From: Bdellovibrionales bacterium
Lineage (GTDB): Bacteria > Bdellovibrionota > UBA1018 > CAIMNF01
Length of the DNA: 64,000 nucleotides
Assembly (NCBI GenBank): GCA_018266375.1
Contig: JAFEAO010000006.1
Span: 1-64,000 of the forward strand
Direction of reading: 5' to 3'
Position numbers and translations under genes: made by a program. The notes under the pieces were generated by a model. The model had not been told where the DNA came from and did not search any database. It saw only the letters and a program-made list of their open reading frames with translations. Shown here in pieces: positions 53,234 through 62,408 of the stretch (positions within the stretch are counted from its first letter, which is position 1; each line of letters opens with the position of its first letter).

Positions 53234-54013
53234 ATGAAACTCGAACTCGCCGATTTCCAAAAAGCGTATTTGGACATGTATCGTGATGCCTCGGCAGCGC
53301 CCGGCTTAAGCGCCGAAGAAGACGACTTTGTCATGCGTCTTTGGGGTCCGGGTACGGAAGGGTACAATTACAATTGGGTTCTGAAAGAACCGGCCCGCGA
53401 TTACGCTCAGCTCGTATTCGACGAGAAGGAAATCATGCTTGATCGCGACAAACGCAAGGGCTGGTGGAAGGTCCATGATTTTCCGGCTGATACTCGCGCG
53501 GAGATGGAGCAAGCTCTCGGCGAAAGTGGATTCAGTCTCCTTCGCAAGACTCGCCTCATGTATTTGCCGGTCGACGGCGTGGTGAATCCAGCAAGCTCGG
53601 TCGAGGTAATGAGATTAAAACCCACCGATTCGATGGATCTGGTTCGAGAAGTCAGTATGGACGTTTGGGGCGAAGTTTCGGATTCGCTTATGGAAGGTCT
53701 TCACAACGGGACCCAAGGCGAGAACCCGAAGACGCAGGTTTTTTTGTCCCGTCTCAAAGGCGACAGCGAGTGGGCGTCGGTAGGCTGGGTGAACTTCGCG
53801 GGCAAGGTCGGGCATTTCTTCGGTGGGTCCACTCGCGAAAAACATCGTGGAATGGGCACTTACCGGACGTTGGTTGCCGCAAGACTAAAAGCCTCCGCTG
53901 AAGCCGGAATGCACTTCGTGGTGAGCGAATGTAATGCCGCAAGTGAAGACGTTCTCCGTAGCCTCGATTTTCTCGATGGTGGTTTAGTCAACGTCTTCGA
54001 ATTTAAAAGATAA
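53234..54013 (+). CDS. GNAT-family acetyltransferase
   Basis: A 259-residue protein. The C-terminal half (about 125-255) has the GNAT fold with the acetyl-CoA loop region STREKHRGMGTYRTLVAARLKASAEAGMHFVVSECNAASEDVLRSLDF. The N-terminal half (about 1-110) resembles a second, degenerate GNAT-like domain (RGWWKVHDFPADTRAEMEQALGESGFSLLRKTRLMYLP). It begins five bases after the pseudo-receiver gene, so it may be cotranscribed with it and could modify a polarity protein. Substrate unknown. Confidence 0.75.
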   Translation: MKLELADFQKAYLDMYRDASAAPGLSAEEDDFVMRLWGPGTEGYNYNWVLKEPARDYAQLVFDEKEIMLDRDKRKGWWKVHDFPADTRAEMEQALGESGFSLLRKTRLMYLPVDGVVNPASSVEVMRLKPTDSMDLVREVSMDVWGEVSDSLMEGLHNGTQGENPKTQVFLSRLKGDSEWASVGWVNFAGKVGHFFGGSTREKHRGMGTYRTLVAARLKASAEAGMHFVVSECNAASEDVLRSLDFLDGGLVNVFEFKR

Positions 54014-54086
54014 CGCTACGCAAAAATCCCAGCTCGTTCCGAATTCCATATCTTGTCACACCCAATCATCTATAGACTCAGAATAC

Positions 54087-54824
54087 ATGATGGTCGTGGC
54101 AGTTATACCCGCCCGTTATGGATCAACTCGTTTGCCGGCAAAGCCTTTAGCCGATATTTGCGGCAAACCCATGATTCAATGGGTTTACGAACAAGCAAAA
54201 AAATCAAAACTTTGCGGTCGTGTCTGTGTCGCTACTGATGACGAACGTGTCGCATCCGTAGTCCGCGGATTCGGCGGCGAGGCCGTGATGACGTCATCCG
54301 ATATTCAAAGCGGGACGGATCGCATGGCCTCGGTTGCGTGCCAAGTTCAGGGCGATATCTTCGTAAACGTCCAAGGCGATGAGCCGTTACTCGATGGCGC
54401 GTCGATCGATCAAGCGATCAAGCCCGTGCTCGATGGCAAGTTTGAACTCACGTCTTTGCGCGTGCCCCTCAAGTCTGTCGAAGATCTCGAAAACAAAAAC
54501 GTAGTGAAGGTGATCGTCGACGATTTCAATCGAGCGCTCTACTTCTCACGCTATCCGATTCCCTATACTCGGGTGGAACCGGCAGCGGCCCGTGCGCCGT
54601 TTTTGTGTTCTCAACACGTGGGCATCTATGTTTACAAACGCGAGACGCTCCTCAAAGTGACGAGCCTCGCTCCAACCGATCTCGAACGCGCAGAGAGCCT
54701 CGAACAGCTCCGTGCGATGAAAGCTGGAATCGGTATCGGAGTTTTTGAATCAAATTTTGAATCTGTGGGTGTCGACACTACGGAAGACCTGGAAAAAGTG
54801 AGGAGGATCCTGAAGAATGGCTAA
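54087..54824 (+). CDS. kdsB: CMP-Kdo synthetase (3-deoxy-manno-octulosonate cytidylyltransferase)
   Basis: A 245-residue KdsB with [33 protein letters not shown], the cytidylyl-binding start, then [20 protein letters not shown] and the C-terminal [17 protein letters not shown]. It activates Kdo as CMP-Kdo for the LPS inner core. Two ATG codons in a row start the frame. Its last eight bases overlap pyrG, and it supplies the AGGAGG for that gene. Confidence 0.95.
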   Translation: MMVVAVIPARYGSTRLPAKPLADICGKPMIQWVYEQAKKSKLCGRVCVATDDERVASVVRGFGGEAVMTSSDIQSGTDRMASVACQVQGDIFVNVQGDEPLLDGASIDQAIKPVLDGKFELTSLRVPLKSVEDLENKNVVKVIVDDFNRALYFSRYPIPYTRVEPAAARAPFLCSQHVGIYVYKRETLLKVTSLAPTDLERAESLEQLRAMKAGIGIGVFESNFESVGVDTTEDLEKVRRILKNG

Positions 54825-56481
54825 GCCGAAGAAATACATTTTCGTGACCGGTGGTGTTCTCTCCAGTATTGGTAAAGGGATTGCAGCGGCCAGTATTGGC
54901 ATGCTCCTCGAACAGCGCGGGATCAAGGTAACGATGGTTAAGATGGATCCGTACTTGAACGTCGATCCGGGCACGATGAGTCCGTTCCAGCACGGCGAAG
55001 TATTCGTCCTCGACGATGGCACCGAGACCGACTTGGACTTGGGTCACTATTCGCGTTTTGTGCAAACCGCAAAGTTCTCGCGTAAAAACTCTTTCACCGC
55101 GGGCCGCGTGTATGAATCTGTGATCAAGAAGGAACGCGCGGGTGGTTACTTGGGTAAGACCGTGCAGGTCATTCCTCATGTGACCGACCAGATTAAGCAA
55201 AACATCAAAGACGCACTCGAAGATGCGGACTTGGGGATCATCGAAGTGGGCGGCACCGTGGGCGACATCGAAGGCCTTCCGTTCTTGGAAGCTATTCGTC
55301 AGATTCGCCATGAAGAAGGCGCGCAGAACGTCGTGTTTGCGCACTTGACCCTCGTGCCTTACATTCCAACCGCGGGAGAACTTAAAACCAAGCCGACTCA
55401 GCACTCGGTCAAAGAACTTCGCGAGATCGGGATTCAGCCCGATATTTTGATTTGTCGCGCGGATCGTGCGATTTCAAAAGACATGAAAGAGAAGATCGGT
55501 CTCTTCTGTAACGTTCCGGGTGATTGCGTATTTAGCGCGCTCGATGCTCAAAGTATTTACGATGTTCCACTCCATCTCTCGGCGGAAGGCGTGGACGACA
55601 AAATCGTCGACAAGCTTGGCATCTGGACGGGAGCACCCGATCTTTCTAACTGGAAAAAGATGGTCGATACGATTCACAAACCAAAAGGCGAAGTGAAAGT
55701 CGGGATCGTCGGTAAGTACACCGACTGGCGCGACACCTACAAATCCATCTCGGAGAGCTTGGTTCACGGTGGGGTCGCAAACCAAGTCAAAGTCACTCCG
55801 GTCTACATCGATTCCGAAGAAATCGAGAAGGGCAACCTCTCGGCGCTTCAAGAGATTAACGCGATCCTGGTTCCGGGTGGCTTCGGCGAGCGCGGGATCG
55901 AAGGTAAAATCAAAGCAATCGAGTACGCGCGTACCGAGAATGTTCCATTCTTCGGAATTTGTCTAGGGATGCAGCTCGCGACGATCGAGTACGCGCGTAA
56001 CGTCGCGGGATTGAAAAACGCGAACTCAGCCGAATTCAAGCCGGACAACAAAGAGAACGTCATTGACCTGATGGAGTCGCAGAAAGACGTGAAGGATCTC
56101 GGCGGCACCATGCGTTTGGGCGCATATGATTGTAACGTGCTCCATAAGCATAACGGTAAGACTACCCATGCTTATCAGGCCTACGGCAAAGAAAAGATTT
56201 TGGAACGTCACCGCCACCGTTTTGAAGTGTCGAATCACTTCAGATCTCGCATTGAAGAAAGCGGGCTCTTGGTTTGCGGTCGCTACAACGATCCAAAAAC
56301 CGGCATTGAACTCGTCGAGATGGTCGAGCTCCCGAATCACCCGTGGTTCTTGGGATGTCAGTTCCATCCGGAACTTCAGAGCAAGCCGCTTGAGCCGCAT
56401 CCGCTCTTCGTACAATTTATTAAAGCTGCAGCCGCTGCTGCAAAAAACGGCGCACAACCGAAGCTTAAAGGAATCAGCTAA
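54817..56481 (+). CDS. pyrG: CTP synthase
   Basis: A 554-residue CTP synthase of full length. The synthetase domain starts [27 protein letters not shown], with [32 protein letters not shown] UTP/ATP sites. The glutaminase domain has the nucleophile Cys in FFGICLGMQ and the His/Glu pair near FHPEL. It makes CTP from UTP and glutamine. Placement between kdsB, which uses CTP, and kdsA is common. AGGAGG lies ten bases before the ATG. Confidence 0.97.
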   Translation: MAKPKKYIFVTGGVLSSIGKGIAAASIGMLLEQRGIKVTMVKMDPYLNVDPGTMSPFQHGEVFVLDDGTETDLDLGHYSRFVQTAKFSRKNSFTAGRVYESVIKKERAGGYLGKTVQVIPHVTDQIKQNIKDALEDADLGIIEVGGTVGDIEGLPFLEAIRQIRHEEGAQNVVFAHLTLVPYIPTAGELKTKPTQHSVKELREIGIQPDILICRADRAISKDMKEKIGLFCNVPGDCVFSALDAQSIYDVPLHLSAEGVDDKIVDKLGIWTGAPDLSNWKKMVDTIHKPKGEVKVGIVGKYTDWRDTYKSISESLVHGGVANQVKVTPVYIDSEEIEKGNLSALQEINAILVPGGFGERGIEGKIKAIEYARTENVPFFGICLGMQLATIEYARNVAGLKNANSAEFKPDNKENVIDLMESQKDVKDLGGTMRLGAYDCNVLHKHNGKTTHAYQAYGKEKILERHRHRFEVSNHFRSRIEESGLLVCGRYNDPKTGIELVEMVELPNHPWFLGCQFHPELQSKPLEPHPLFVQFIKAAAAAAKNGAQPKLKGIS

Positions 56482-57350
56482 TGTCTCAACCGACCTCTCA
56501 GACTAGCCCAATGGTTTTGATCGCCGGTCCTTGCGTGATCGAGGACGAAGGCCTCGTGATGGAAGTGGCCACCGAACTCAAGAAGCAACTTGAGGGCGTG
56601 CACGTACAATTGTTTTTCAAAGCCTCGTTCGACAAGGCCAATCGCTCGTCGATCGATGGCTTCCGCGGGCCGGGCCTCGAAGAGGGTTTGAAGATTCTTG
56701 GCAAGGTCAAAGACAAGCTCGGGCTTCCAGTGTTGACCGATATCCACGAAACACAGCAAGCGGATCGCGTTGCTCAGGTTGTGGATTTTCTCCAGATCCC
56801 GGCGTTCCTTTGCCGCCAGACCGATCTCATCATGGCGGTGACTGAAGCTGCGATTAAATGGAACCGTAAGGTCAACGTCAAGAAGGGCCAGTTCCTCGCT
56901 CCTTGGGACGCAAAGAACATCGTCGATAAGGTGCGCGCAGTAGAACATAAATACCACGCAAAACAAAAAACCGATTTGTATCTCACTGAACGCGGATCAA
57001 GCTTTGGGTACAATTCACTCATGGTGGACATGACTTCGTTTCAAACGATGTCAAAGTTCGGCGTGCCAACGATTTACGACGCCACTCACTCGATCCAGAT
57101 GCCGGGCGGTGGCCCAGGCGGTAAGTCCACGGGTGGCAAGCGCGAAAACTTAGAAGTACTCGCGCGTGCGGCGTTCGCGGCTGGGGCCGATGGTCTCTTT
57201 ATGGAATGTCACCCACGTCCTGAGATTGCAAAGAGCGACGGACCGAACGCGTTCTACCTTGAGCATGTGGGTGAGTTTGTAAAACAGATTCTCGAATTCC
57301 GCCGCTTGGCGCAAACGTTTCCGAAGCTTTTGCCTGAGGCGAACAAATGA
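56481..57350 (+). CDS. kdsA: Kdo-8-phosphate synthase
   Basis: A 289-residue enzyme that condenses phosphoenolpyruvate with arabinose 5-phosphate. Visible are IAGPCVIEDEG, FKASFDKANRSS, PVLTDIHE, QIPAFLCRQTDL and DATHSIQMPGG, the KdsA signatures. It shares TAATG with pyrG and ATGA with kdsC, so the three are translationally coupled. Confidence 0.96.
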   Translation: MSQPTSQTSPMVLIAGPCVIEDEGLVMEVATELKKQLEGVHVQLFFKASFDKANRSSIDGFRGPGLEEGLKILGKVKDKLGLPVLTDIHETQQADRVAQVVDFLQIPAFLCRQTDLIMAVTEAAIKWNRKVNVKKGQFLAPWDAKNIVDKVRAVEHKYHAKQKTDLYLTERGSSFGYNSLMVDMTSFQTMSKFGVPTIYDATHSIQMPGGGPGGKSTGGKRENLEVLARAAFAAGADGLFMECHPRPEIAKSDGPNAFYLEHVGEFVKQILEFRRLAQTFPKLLPEANK

Positions 57351-57874
57351 AAAAATCGAAGAGCGTAAAGCTGACCCGCGCCGTTTTCGAAGCCAAGCTT
57401 AAAAAAATTAGGATGCTGCTTCTTGATGTCGACGGTGTCCTCACCGCGGGCGAGCTGTTTTATACCAAGGGGCAAGGTTGGACTCGGATTTATCACGTGC
57501 ACGATGGCTACGGTATTCGCCACATGCTTCGCCAAGGGTTTCCGATCGGGATCATTAGCGGCGGCCGCTCCGAGGAGTTGTTTGAACGCGTGAACGTGCT
57601 TGGTATCGAACACTACGTTCTCGGAAGTGAAGACAAGCTTAGTTCTATGATCGAACTCAGTAAGAAGACAGGGATCTTGCCTAAAGAGATGGCCTTCATC
57701 GGAGACGAGCTTTTCGATATTCCGGCACTTCAAGAGGTGGGGCTTGCGATTACCGTTCCAACTTGCGCTCCCGAGGTAAAAGAAATCGCTCACTGGGTGA
57801 CGACCAAAGAGGGTGGTCGAGGCGCGGTTCGCGAAGTGATCGACATGATCCGTAAAGTTCAAAAATTGAACTGA
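57347..57874 (+). CDS. kdsC: Kdo-8-phosphate phosphatase (HAD family)
   Basis: A 175-residue HAD phosphatase without cap domain, as usual for KdsC. Motif I is LLLDVDGVLT, followed by GYGIRHMLRQGFPIGIISGG (motif II Ser) and FIGDELFDIPAL (motif IV). It removes the phosphate from Kdo-8-P. Overlap with kdsA and order kdsA-kdsC support the assignment. The isomerase kdsD is not in the window. Confidence 0.93.
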   Translation: MKKSKSVKLTRAVFEAKLKKIRMLLLDVDGVLTAGELFYTKGQGWTRIYHVHDGYGIRHMLRQGFPIGIISGGRSEELFERVNVLGIEHYVLGSEDKLSSMIELSKKTGILPKEMAFIGDELFDIPALQEVGLAITVPTCAPEVKEIAHWVTTKEGGRGAVREVIDMIRKVQKLN

Positions 57875-57922
57875 TTCTTGTACCTTTCTTTAGCAAAGTT
57901 CACAGCCGAACCCCATGATGAA

Positions 57923-57938
57923 AGAGTGAAGTCACTCT
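57923..57938. repeat. Short perfect inverted repeat
   Basis: AGAGTGA-AG-TCACTCT is a seven-base inverted repeat with a two-base centre, 48 bases after the kdsC stop and over the start of the decayed OmpA-like frame. It could be an operator or just the relic of one; no T run follows, so it is not a usual terminator. Confidence 0.35.
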
Positions 57939-58350
57939 CTCATGCCGTTACTCTTCTCGCAGTTTTGATTTGCACCCTCATGTCGCATGAGGCACGCGCC
58001 AATGGACTGAACGCTCAAACATTGAATCCGTCGGCGTCGGATCACAAAGCCTCGGCACCGATTGCTTTTACTTTACATCTGGAGTTGCACTTGCCGACCG
58101 GTAAGTCGCTTCAATTCGGAACAGACGGCGCATACTACCTGTTTTGCACGGATACGGCGATACTCGTCCGGTCGTACCGATCACGAAGCCGGAAGCGATC
58201 GAGCGTAACCGCCGGACTGAATTCGTTACCAAAAGCAAGCAATTGATACTATTATATATTTCCGCTTGCTACGGACAGAAGGCCTGTTTTCGGGTTATAA
58301 TTGACGCTATGTGCAACAAATGTTACTCCATCCGCGTTACTAAATTTTAA
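57926..58350 (+). pseudogene. Decayed OmpA-family outer-membrane protein gene (remnant)
   Basis: From GTG 57926 one frame gives a signal peptide-like start (VKSLSHAVTLLAVLICTLMS, then HEARA-NG) and LNAQTLNPSASDH, like the start of mature OmpA-type barrel proteins. In a different frame, from about 58144, comes HGYGDTRPVVPI followed by KPEAIERNRRTEFV, which is the last part of an OmpA/MotB peptidoglycan-binding domain (GYGxxRP and NRRxEF). The barrel and most of the OmpA domain are missing, the frames do not join, and the normal stop is lost (reading on to 58350). This suggests a large internal deletion with a frameshift. It fills most of the 488-base gap between kdsC and the next gene. Confidence 0.55.
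58272..58301 (+). promoter_or_regulatory. Candidate promoter of the small secreted protein gene
   Basis: A perfect TATAAT (58296-58301) lies 18 bases after CGGACA (58272-58277), a weak -35. The transcript would start near 58308 and run about 55 bases to the start codon, which has AAGGAGAG at ideal spacing. Confidence 0.45.
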
Positions 58351-58362
58351 AGGAGAGAGTTT

Positions 58363-58860
58363 ATGAAAGCACTATTCGTTTTAGCGGCGTTGATTTCTAT
58401 CAGCGCGCAAGCAGCGGACCCAAAAATTTTCTGTCAATTTGAGACTCCAGTCGCGGATAACACCAGCGGCTCGTCTTACGCTACCGAGTACGTCGTGAAA
58501 GGCACTTTAGCGTCTAACGTCGGGATGATGAGCGTGAAACGCACTGAGTACGGCGTCGTTAAGGTCGGCGGTAAGTGGCGTATCAACCGTGCTGATGTTC
58601 GTAATCCGAATACTGTTGATGTTCACTATCGTGGTTGGATTCGTTCTCCGAAGAACAACAGCGCAGAATGGCGCACCTACACTCCGCAAACTCCAGTTAA
58701 CGATGGCTACATTGCGGCAAGCAGTTTGACAATTTCAAACAAGCGCGTGTCTGACGAGATGTATAGCGACAGCTACAAAGCGATCTTTACTCTGACCACG
58801 ATGGGCGATGAGAGCAACTATACCCAGAAAGTTTACGGTATCTGTACGTTCTCGAAATAG
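58363..58860 (+). CDS. Small secreted protein of unknown function
   Basis: A 165-residue protein with a clear signal peptide (MKALFVLAALISISAQAADP, cleavage after AQA) and a mature part of about 147 residues rich in Tyr, Ser, Thr and Asn. Two cysteines, near each end (IFCQFE and YGICTF), could form one disulfide closing a beta-rich domain. It has a strong ribosome-binding site, a promoter-like sequence and its own terminator, so it is a separate and probably well expressed unit. I recognise no family. Confidence 0.75.
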   Translation: MKALFVLAALISISAQAADPKIFCQFETPVADNTSGSSYATEYVVKGTLASNVGMMSVKRTEYGVVKVGGKWRINRADVRNPNTVDVHYRGWIRSPKNNSAEWRTYTPQTPVNDGYIAASSLTISNKRVSDEMYSDSYKAIFTLTTMGDESNYTQKVYGICTFSK

Positions 58861-58877
58861 TTATCGATTCGAATAAA

Positions 58878-58915
58878 AAAAGGGATATGGTTTTTCGGCC
58901 ATGTCCCTTTTCTTA
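58878..58915 (+). terminator. Rho-independent terminator after the small secreted protein gene
   Basis: AAAAGGGATATGG (58878-58890) pairs with CCATGTCCCTTTT (58899-58911), with one mismatch, around the loop TTTTTCGG, and is followed by TCTTATTCTT. The A-rich left flank means that it could also work in the other direction. It overlaps the ATG at 58901 that a gene finder might use for the next gene. Confidence 0.85.
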
Positions 58916-58945
58916 TTCTTGTTTTTTTGGGTAAAATCAAACCTC

Positions 58946-59818
58946 ATGATCACTCGTTATCTTAAACTCGCGAGTTTGTGCCTTCTTTTATCTTCCTGTG
59001 CGGGCCCGGCGGGTTGCTCACCGCGTTTTTCGGATCTGAGGACTCAGTATCCTCACGTGATTTATCATGGGCCGAAAGATCCGAGCGAAGTGGTGATTAA
59101 AAAGACGCCGCCTCCAAATTGGGTCAGTTTAAACAATATTTCAAAACTTGCTCAAGAAGCGGTCTTAGTTTCCGAGGACTGGGCATTTTATCAGCACCCG
59201 GGTTACGATGAAAAACAGATTCGTGACGCGATTGAAGAGAGCGTCGCCGCCGGAAAAATGAAACGCGGAGCAAGTACGATCACTCAACAAGTTGCGCGCA
59301 ATATTTATCTCAGCAAAGAAAAGTCGATCGTCCGTAAAGTTCGTGAGATTTGGATCGCGACCAAGATGGAAAAAGTTTTGGGCAAAAAGAAAATCCTCGA
59401 ACTCTATCTCAACATCGCGGAGTGGGGCGAAGGAATTTTCGGAATCGGGCAAGCGTCTCAAAAGTATTTTCAAAAGCAACCTTCGCAATTGACCGCGAAA
59501 GAAGGAGCTTTTCTCGCGATGCTCCTTCCATCCCCCAAAAAATATTCGATTTCGTTTCGTCACAACGAGCTCACTCCGTACGCTCGTCGCACGATTCGAT
59601 CGATCTTAGGCAAAATGGTACAGGCTAGATTTTTGACACCGGAAGATCGTGATCAAGAGTGGAGTACTCCGCTTGTATTCGAGACCAAGTTCGATCCGAC
59701 GTTGAATGCGCAAGATACGGCAGAGTCCGGTGCGGATGAAGTGCTTGATGCGGAATCAAAAGACGAAAACTCTGTCGATGGCAGTGATACTCCTCCTGCC
59801 GACACTGACAACCCTTAG
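58946..59818 (+). CDS. mtgA: Monofunctional peptidoglycan glycosyltransferase, predicted lipoprotein
   Basis: The start is placed at ATG 58946, because the longer frame begins inside the terminator at 58901. The 290-residue product has a short signal with lipobox LSSC (Cys18, followed by Ala), which predicts lipid attachment instead of the usual membrane helix of MtgA. The GT51 domain has VSEDWAFYQHPGYD, RGASTITQQVARNIYLS and KKKILELYLNIAEWGEGIFGIGQAS. An acidic, Asp/Ser/Pro-rich tail (about 250-290) follows. It polymerises lipid II into glycan strands. The next gene encodes a transpeptidase. Confidence 0.88.
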   Translation: MITRYLKLASLCLLLSSCAGPAGCSPRFSDLRTQYPHVIYHGPKDPSEVVIKKTPPPNWVSLNNISKLAQEAVLVSEDWAFYQHPGYDEKQIRDAIEESVAAGKMKRGASTITQQVARNIYLSKEKSIVRKVREIWIATKMEKVLGKKKILELYLNIAEWGEGIFGIGQASQKYFQKQPSQLTAKEGAFLAMLLPSPKKYSISFRHNELTPYARRTIRSILGKMVQARFLTPEDRDQEWSTPLVFETKFDPTLNAQDTAESGADEVLDAESKDENSVDGSDTPPADTDNP

Positions 59819-59874
59819 ATATTTCGTCTAAATTTAAGTTTGATCTGACCGAATTCTTCAGTCAGAATAAGAAG

Positions 59875-61134
59875 ATGCGATGGAATGTATTTAAAGCGGT
59901 GCTCTTTACCTTTCTGATGGGCGCGGTGTTTATCGGGGGTTGGGCAGTAGGTATTCGCTCTCTCAGCAAACATTCCGTCTTTCACAGCAATCTTCTTTAT
60001 CCTTACCTGACTAAAGATCAGATTCAGGCCAAGATCTCGAAGTTGAACGATCCGGAAGTCTATCAATTTAAAAAGAACGAAGTCGAACTCGACGGTTTCA
60101 AGGAACCGGTCGTTTTGGAATACGGTTTCGATCCGTCACTTCAATCCACTGCCGAGGATCTTCTTGCGAGATTTAAACCTGATTTGGGCGCAATTGTTGC
60201 CATGGATGCTTCTACCGGTCGCATTCTCGCCATGAGCAGCATGAATCGCGTGTTCGAAGAGTTTAAGGGCAATCCCGCATTCGAGCAGCTTTATCCATCG
60301 GCTTCGGTTTTCAAGGTCGTTACTGCCGCAGCCGCAATCGAAAACCAAAAAATGACTTCCAACTCGGTCATGGAATATGCCGGACGGAACCACACGCTCT
60401 ACAAGTATCAAGTTTTAAAAGAGCGGGTGACCGGATGGAAAACCAAATCGACGCTTAAGGAAGCCTTTGCCCGTTCGATCAACACTGTCTTCGGACGCGT
60501 TGGTGTTTTCGCCCTCGGCAAAGGACCTTTGAAGAGTTTTTCAAACCGCTTCGCGTTTAATGAACCCATTCCTTCGGAATTTCCGATCGCTGAGTCGCAG
60601 TCGGCGGATCCGAGCAGTGAATACGAGCTCGCGGAGATGGCATCGGGCTTTACTCAACACAACGTAATGAGTGCGGTTCACGGCGCGATGATCGCAGCAG
60701 CCGTCGCCAACGAGGGCGTGATGATGGAACCTTACTTTTTGAACGCGGCCTATACCAAATCGGGTAAGCCGATCTATCACTCCGAGCCGATGACGTTTAA
60801 AACGGTGATGACTCCGGAAACCGCGCAAGAAGTTCAGAAGCTGATGCAGGAAACGGTCGCAAGCGGGACTTCGCGTAAAAGTTTTCATGGGTTTTTTAAA
60901 GGTAAATTCAGCGAACTCGAAGTGGGCGGTAAAACCGGGCACCTGACCGACAAGACATCGGGCGGACGGATCGATTGGTTCGTCGGATTTGCTCAGGCTT
61001 ACGGCCGCAAACTCGCCGTTTCGGTTATTACCATGCACCAAAAGTATTGGACGGTGAAATCCTCGTATTTGGCGCGCCGCACATTCGAGAGCGCTTTTGC
61101 ACCAAAGACACACGCTTCGAATCGTCACAACTAG
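59875..61134 (+). CDS. Minimal penicillin-binding transpeptidase
   Basis: A 419-residue protein with one N-terminal membrane helix (about 8-27), a short linker (about 30-85) and a transpeptidase domain. The active-site Ser is in SASVFK (Ser144, Lys147), followed by the SIN motif in ARSINTVF and the KTG motif in VGGKTGH. It lacks both the glycosyltransferase domain of class A and the large dimerisation domain of class B enzymes. Encoded 56 bases after the monofunctional glycosyltransferase, it could cross-link the strands made by that enzyme. Confidence 0.88.
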   Translation: MRWNVFKAVLFTFLMGAVFIGGWAVGIRSLSKHSVFHSNLLYPYLTKDQIQAKISKLNDPEVYQFKKNEVELDGFKEPVVLEYGFDPSLQSTAEDLLARFKPDLGAIVAMDASTGRILAMSSMNRVFEEFKGNPAFEQLYPSASVFKVVTAAAAIENQKMTSNSVMEYAGRNHTLYKYQVLKERVTGWKTKSTLKEAFARSINTVFGRVGVFALGKGPLKSFSNRFAFNEPIPSEFPIAESQSADPSSEYELAEMASGFTQHNVMSAVHGAMIAAAVANEGVMMEPYFLNAAYTKSGKPIYHSEPMTFKTVMTPETAQEVQKLMQETVASGTSRKSFHGFFKGKFSELEVGGKTGHLTDKTSGGRIDWFVGFAQAYGRKLAVSVITMHQKYWTVKSSYLARRTFESAFAPKTHASNRHN

Positions 61135-61162
61135 CTGTAAAGTAAGACAAAAACATCTCACA

Positions 61163-61191
61163 TTGAAAACCGTACATTTTTGTCGTATTTT
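61163..61191 (+). promoter_or_regulatory. Candidate promoter of iscS-iscA-fdx
   Basis: TTGAAA (61163-61168) and TATTTT (61186-61191) are separated by exactly 17 bases. The predicted transcription start (about 61197-61198) coincides with the GTG start codon of iscS, so a leaderless message is possible. Confidence 0.45.
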
Positions 61192-61196
61192 AAGGT

Positions 61197-62408
61197 GTGA
61201 TTTATTTGGATCATCACTCAACCACTCCCCTCGATCCTGAAGCCTTTGAGGTGATGAAGCCTTACTTCATGGAGAAATTTGGGAACGCATCTCACGGGAT
61301 CCACCGCTTTAATTGGGAAGCGGAGGCGGCCGTGAATCTTGCGCGTGCGCATCTGGCGGCGTTTATCGGTGGAACCGAGCAAGAGATCATCTTTACCAGC
61401 GGAGCCACGGAGAGCAATCATCTCGCGCTCTTAGGTCTCGCTCCAGAGCTTAGAAAATTAGGTAAGACGACGATCCTCTCGATCGAGATTGAACACGCGA
61501 GCTTACTTGGGCCTCTCGAAATGTTGACCGAACAAGGATTTAAGGTCTTGTGGGTCAAGCTACAAAATGATGGACGTGTGGATATCGATGATCTCAGGCA
61601 CAAGCTTCGTACCGAGCCCAATGTGGGCCTCGTGAGTATTGCCTACGCCAATCATGAAATCGGCACGATACAACCGATCAAAGAAATTTCAGAACTTACG
61701 CACGCCGCAGGCGCGATTTTCCATTCCGACGCGGTTCAAGCGATCGGTAAAATCCGTGTAAACGTGCAGGTCGACGGCATTGACATCATGACGATGAGTG
61801 CCCACAAGATTCATGGGCCTAAGGGCATTGGTGCTATTTATGTACGTCGCAAAAAGCCGAGAGTCGAACTCGAAGCGTTGTTTCGAGGTGGAAACCAGGA
61901 ACGCGGTCTTCGTGCCGGCACTCCGAATACCCCGGCGATCGTCGGGTTTGGTAAGGCGGCTGCGATTTTGAATCAGACTATGGAGTCGGAAGTGATGAAG
62001 TTGCGCGAAATGCGCGATGCTCTTTGGGGTGAACTCAAAGTCCGCCTTCCTTGTGTGATTCGGAATGGATCGATAGAGAATGCGCTCCCGCATAACCTCA
62101 GTGTGAGCGTGGTCGGTGTCGATGGAGCGGCGATGCTGTCGCGTTTTAAAGGTTTTGCGGTATCGAGCGCCTCAGCCTGCATCAATGGTTCTCAGGACTA
62201 TTCGCAGGTGTTGACGGTTCTTGGCGTAAGCAAGGAACTGGCAAGAGCGACGATGCGATTTGGTTTTGGCCGGTTTAACCGCTTGGACGAGGTTCCGGCG
62301 GTGGCCGCGGAAGTAGCTCAAGTCGTGGAAGACTTGAGGCAGATGGAAAAAGAATTTGCCGCTCAGGCGGGCGAGTTAGAAAGTCAGGACGGAGAATGTT
62401 ACAAATGA
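61197..62408 (+). CDS. iscS: Cysteine desulfurase
   Basis: A 403-residue group I (NifS/IscS) desulfurase starting with GTG. The N-terminus YLDHHSTTPLDPE, the PLP-binding Lys in MSAHKIHGPKGIGAIYVRR (near residue 205) and the catalytic Cys loop SSASACINGS (Cys near 328) are all present. It releases sulfur from cysteine for Fe-S clusters. Length and loop match IscS rather than SufS. The stop overlaps the A-type carrier gene (ATGA). Confidence 0.93.
   Translation: MIYLDHHSTTPLDPEAFEVMKPYFMEKFGNASHGIHRFNWEAEAAVNLARAHLAAFIGGTEQEIIFTSGATESNHLALLGLAPELRKLGKTTILSIEIEHASLLGPLEMLTEQGFKVLWVKLQNDGRVDIDDLRHKLRTEPNVGLVSIAYANHEIGTIQPIKEISELTHAAGAIFHSDAVQAIGKIRVNVQVDGIDIMTMSAHKIHGPKGIGAIYVRRKKPRVELEALFRGGNQERGLRAGTPNTPAIVGFGKAAAILNQTMESEVMKLREMRDALWGELKVRLPCVIRNGSIENALPHNLSVSVVGVDGAAMLSRFKGFAVSSASACINGSQDYSQVLTVLGVSKELARATMRFGFGRFNRLDEVPAVAAEVAQVVEDLRQMEKEFAAQAGELESQDGECYK

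Noticed and set aside
58144..58350. Independent 68-codon gene
   Set aside because: Its first half is the C-terminal end of an OmpA domain and has no start signals, so it is better read as part of a decayed gene.
58901..58945. Upstream ATG for the lipoprotein glycosyltransferase
   Set aside because: It falls inside the terminator hairpin of the previous gene and would hide the signal peptide with its lipobox; the ATG at 58946 gives the sensible N-terminus.
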